The translations under genes were made by a program, and so were the position numbers. DNA of 6,651 nucleotides from Actinomycetota bacterium (lineage in GTDB: Bacteria; Actinomycetota; Acidimicrobiia; Acidimicrobiales; AC-14). Positions 4,539 to 6,651 of the stretch are shown one piece after another. Position 1 is the first letter of the stretch. Each line of letters begins with the position of its first letter. Below the pieces are notes generated by a model. The model made no database searches, had not been told where the DNA came from, and saw only the letters and a list, made by a program, of their open reading frames with translations. The stretch lies in the NCBI GenBank assembly GCA_020200615.1, contig JAIVIH010000096.1:1-6651 (forward strand). Reading direction: 5' to 3'.

Positions 4539-5819
4539 CCGCTCGATACGGGTCAATCCTCGGAGGTACGGGCGCAGCACTTCGGGCACCTCGACCGAGC
4601 CGTCGGGTTGCCGGTAGGTCTCCACCAGGGCGGCCCATACCCGGGGCACGGCCAGGCCCGACCCGTTGAGGGTGTGGACGAAGGCGGGCGGGCCTCCGCC
4701 CTCCATCCGGTAGCGGATGTTGGCCCGGCGGGCCTGGTAGTCGGTGAACCAGGGGATGGAGGAAGCCTCCAGCCACAGGTCGCAGCCAGGGGCGTAGACC
4801 TCGAGGTCGAAGGTCCGGGCCGAGGAGCCCCCCAGGTCTCCGGCACACAGGTCGAGCACGCGGTAGGGGAGCCCGAGGGCCCGCAGCGAGCCCTCGGCCC
4901 GGGCCAGCAGCTCCTCGTGCACACCGGGCGCGTCCTCGGGAGTCGAGTAGGCCAGGATCTCGACCTTGTCGAACTCGTGCACCCGCAGCAGCCCGCGGGT
5001 GTCGCGGCCGGCGGAGCCGGCCTCGCGGCGGAAGCAGCTGGTGTGGGCCATGAGCCGCCACGGGAGGTTCGACTCCTCGAGCACCTCGTCCCGGGCCAGC
5101 GACGTCAGGGGAACCTCGGCCGTGGGGATGGCCCACAGGTCGTCCCGCTCGACGTGGTAGGCGTCGTCCTCGAACTTGGGCAGGTGGCCGGTGGACACCA
5201 TCGTCTCGGTCCGCACCAGGGTGGGCGGCCGGACCTCCTCGAAGGCGTCGGCGTTTCGGTCCAGGGCGAGCTGGCAGAGGGCCCGTACCAGCGTGGCCCC
5301 CGCTCCCCGGAATAGGGGGAACATGGAGCCCGAGAGCTTGGCCCCCGCCGGCAGGTCGAGGATCCCGAGCTCGGCCCCGACTTCCCAGTGCGGCACCCGC
5401 TGGTGGGGACCGTAGGCCTCGGGGTCGTGGCCCTCCACCCGGACGACGACGTTGTCCTCGGGCGTCAGCCCATCGGGAGCGGAGGCGTCGGGGAGGTTGG
5501 GGATGCGGAGCAGGACGTCCCGCAGCTCGGCCGACGTGCCCTCCACTTCCAGGGCCAGCGCCTTCTCCTCGTCGCCCAGGCTCCGGCTCTCACCCGCCTT
5601 GGCTTCGGCGGCGGCTGCGTCTCCCGCTCGCCGGGCCTCGCCCACTTCCCGGGAAAGGATCTTGATGCGGGCCCGCACCCTCTCCTGGCGGCCCGTCAGG
5701 TGACGCCACCGCTCGTCCAGGGCCGCCGCCTTGTCCAGCTCGGAGGGCTCGACGCCGCGCCGGGCCAGGGACGCCTTGATGGCGTCCAGGTCGGTCCTCA
5801 GCCGCTTGGCGTCCAGCAC
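4536..5819 (-). CDS. serS: Seryl-tRNA synthetase
   Basis: This cytoplasmic class II synthetase attaches serine to tRNA-Ser (and tRNA-Sec where present). At 427 residues it has the usual length. Residues 1-110 form the tRNA-binding N-domain, with the long antiparallel coiled coil at about 28-105 (RQERVRARIKILSREVGEA is one arm). The catalytic core follows: TAE at 233-235 for serine binding, motif 2 at about 263-286 (FRREAGSAGRDTRGLLRVHE), and motif 3 around 381-393 (VHTLNGSGLAVPR), ending with the conserved EVPEVLRPYL. GTG 5819 gives the correct N-terminus (LDAKRLRTD, compare the family start MLD..LLR); a TANNNT hexamer 7 nt upstream and the lack of a ribosome-binding site suggest leaderless expression. 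One oddity is EASSIPWFTDYQARR at 351-365, where most relatives have SSCSN or a similar small polar stretch. It probably is the only serS of the genome and essential. Confidence 0.97.
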   Translation of the reverse strand: MLDAKRLRTDLDAIKASLARRGVEPSELDKAAALDERWRHLTGRQERVRARIKILSREVGEARRAGDAAAAEAKAGESRSLGDEEKALALEVEGTSAELRDVLLRIPNLPDASAPDGLTPEDNVVVRVEGHDPEAYGPHQRVPHWEVGAELGILDLPAGAKLSGSMFPLFRGAGATLVRALCQLALDRNADAFEEVRPPTLVRTETMVSTGHLPKFEDDAYHVERDDLWAIPTAEVPLTSLARDEVLEESNLPWRLMAHTSCFRREAGSAGRDTRGLLRVHEFDKVEILAYSTPEDAPGVHEELLARAEGSLRALGLPYRVLDLCAGDLGGSSARTFDLEVYAPGCDLWLEASSIPWFTDYQARRANIRYRMEGGGPPAFVHTLNGSGLAVPRVWAALVETYRQPDGSVEVPEVLRPYLRGLTRIER

Positions 5820-5826
5820 GGACGGG

Positions 5827-5832
5827 AACCTA
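5827..5832 (-). promoter_or_regulatory. Probable -10 of a leaderless serS promoter
   Basis: On the minus strand TAGGTT matches TANNNT and ends 7 nt before the GTG start of serS (gap CCCGTCC, with no ribosome-binding sequence). That spacing would place the transcription start on the start codon. It lies in the 72-bp gap after the permease gene, showing serS could be transcribed on its own. No -35 box is apparent. Confidence 0.5.
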
Positions 5833-5891
5833 GCGGCTGAGACCGGCGCGCCCGGCCCTGTTTCTGGCCCGAGCGGCCGTCTGAGCGGAAC

Positions 5892-6651
5892 TCAGGTGCT
5901 GACGTCCCGGCGCATGAAGCTGGCGCTCCCGGCGATGAAGGCCACGGCGGTGAAGGCGACAGCCAGTACCAGGGAACGCTGGTAGGTCGTGACCGCGTTC
6001 CCTCCCCGACCGACGGCTTCGAAGACGAGCCCCGGGAACCACCGCCCGGCCCCGGCCCATCCGTTCTGGACGATGTGCTCGAAGGGCATGAGCCAGGCCA
6101 GGCCCACGCCCAGGGCGAGGGGTGTCGAGCGCAGGAGCACGCCCAGGGCGATTCCTAGCACCCCGAAGAACGTGGCCGTGAGCAGCGCGTTGAGATAGTC
6201 GCCTCCGGCGGCGACAACGCCGGTACCGCTGAACCACTCGCCTGTGGGCACGTCCCGCAGCCCGGCCAGGATTACGGCTGCACTGGCGCTGAACAGCTGG
6301 GCCACCAGCAGGGCGGCGGCGGTAGCGGCCAGCAGCGCCAGCACTTTGCCTCCGAGGAGACGGGCCCGACCCGGCTCGCGGGTCAACAGCACACGCAGGG
6401 TTCCGTGGCCGTACTCGGCCGTGACGCTGGTCAGGAAGACGACGAACACGAGGAGGCTGATGAACCCGGCGGCGATGCTGAAGCCGCGTGTCAGCCCACC
6501 GGCCTGGCCCAGGTCGGCGAGGGTGGCGTCGAAGCCGGCGCCCTCCGACGGCGGCCGCACGACTGCCGCCGTCGTGGATGCGTCGGCGGTCACGAACGTG
6601 AGGACGGTGGCCAGCAGGGCGAAGCCGAGCATGGCCCCGCCGGCGCCGAAC
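5892..6651 (-). CDS. ABC-2 type transporter permease (5'-truncated)
   Basis: This is an integral membrane permease of the ABC-2 class, which exports substrates such as drugs, lipids or polymers with a separate ATPase. The frame is open to the right edge; 252 residues are seen and the first cytoplasmic segment and start are missing. Counting from the internal ATG at 6632, hydrophobic segments lie at about 1-16, 51-71, 95-125, 147-167, 170-185 and 219-239. The block EYGHGTLRVLLTREPGR (73-89) after the second segment, followed by LLGGKVLAL, is the typical cytoplasmic coupling region of these permeases (E-x-GTLR-x-LL...P-x-R). An ATPase partner would be expected upstream, beyond the window. The protein ends FMRRDVST. 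The substrate cannot be deduced. It is on the same strand as serS but a 72-bp gap with its own probable promoter separates them. Confidence 0.9.
   Translation of the reverse strand, partial: FGAGGAMLGFALLATVLTFVTADASTTAAVVRPPSEGAGFDATLADLGQAGGLTRGFSIAAGFISLLVFVVFLTSVTAEYGHGTLRVLLTREPGRARLLGGKVLALLAATAAALLVAQLFSASAAVILAGLRDVPTGEWFSGTGVVAAGGDYLNALLTATFFGVLGIALGVLLRSTPLALGVGLAWLMPFEHIVQNGWAGAGRWFPGLVFEAVGRGGNAVTTYQRSLVLAVAFTAVAFIAGSASFMRRDVST

Noticed and set aside
4551..4556. TTGACC on the minus strand as -35 for the smORF-sdhCD promoter
   Set aside because: Only 12 nt separate it from the TAGCGT hexamer, far below the usual 16-19, and it is inside conserved serS coding sequence.
4374..5315. 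Long plus-strand open frame antisense to serS and sdhC
   Set aside because: It lies across well-supported genes on the other strand and has shadow-like composition with no motif.
5851..5870. GGCC...GGCC stem in the permease-serS gap
   Set aside because: Only four continuous pairs, then a mismatch, and no T-run; too weak to call a terminator.
5881..5895. CTGAG-CGGAA-CTCAG hairpin at the permease stop codon as a terminator
   Set aside because: The stem is only 5 bp, part of it is inside the coding sequence and no T-tract follows; chance is sufficient.
1..6651. tRNA genes, CRISPR repeats, insertion sequences, phage attachment sites
   Set aside because: No repeat array, terminal inverted repeats, transposase motif or tRNA-like T-loop/anticodon pattern was noticed, and the window is filled with ordinary coding sequence.

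Overview
The window is a gene-dense, very GC-rich segment (about 70% G+C by eye) with almost no intergenic DNA. Several things point to an actinobacterium (Actinomycetota): GTG starts dominate, a TIGR04338-type metallohydrolase is present, the SdhC/SdhD anchors look like mycobacterial Sdh2, and there are probable leaderless promoters. An Acidimicrobiia-like or other uncultured lineage is my guess rather than something I can show. I see no mobile element, RNA gene, CRISPR array or sign of recent transfer.

Left block (2-1834, plus strand): a type IB DNA topoisomerase, cut by the left edge, is followed after 2 nt by a 109-residue protein with two CxxC pairs. After 4 nt more comes a 168-residue HExxH metallohydrolase. 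The spacing suggests one operon. The pairing of a topoisomerase that forms a covalent DNA-protein intermediate with an HExxH protein of SprT-like appearance is the most provocative idea in this block.

Middle block (1785-3623): a predicted exported zinc metalloprotease lies on the minus strand and overlaps the end of the metallohydrolase gene by 50 bp, tail to tail. Its start is separated by only 66 bp from a divergently transcribed Fur-family metal-responsive repressor. That 66-bp gap has a 6-bp inverted repeat whose arms overlap the two predicted -10 elements.

Right block (3624-6651, minus strand), in order of transcription: an ABC-2 type permease cut by the right edge; seryl-tRNA synthetase (serS); an unannotated-looking 44-residue single-helix membrane protein; sdhC; and sdhD. 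The small protein's stop overlaps the sdhC start (GTGA), and sdhC and sdhD are 2 nt apart, so these three are probably translationally coupled. The small protein may be a minor subunit of succinate dehydrogenase. The catalytic subunits SdhA and SdhB are not next to the anchors: sdhD ends directly against the end of the fur gene, the two stop codons forming TGATCA.

All intervals longer than 300 bases are filled by genes. The largest non-coding gaps are 5820-5891 (72 bp, permease to serS) and 3102-3167 (66 bp, divergent promoter region).
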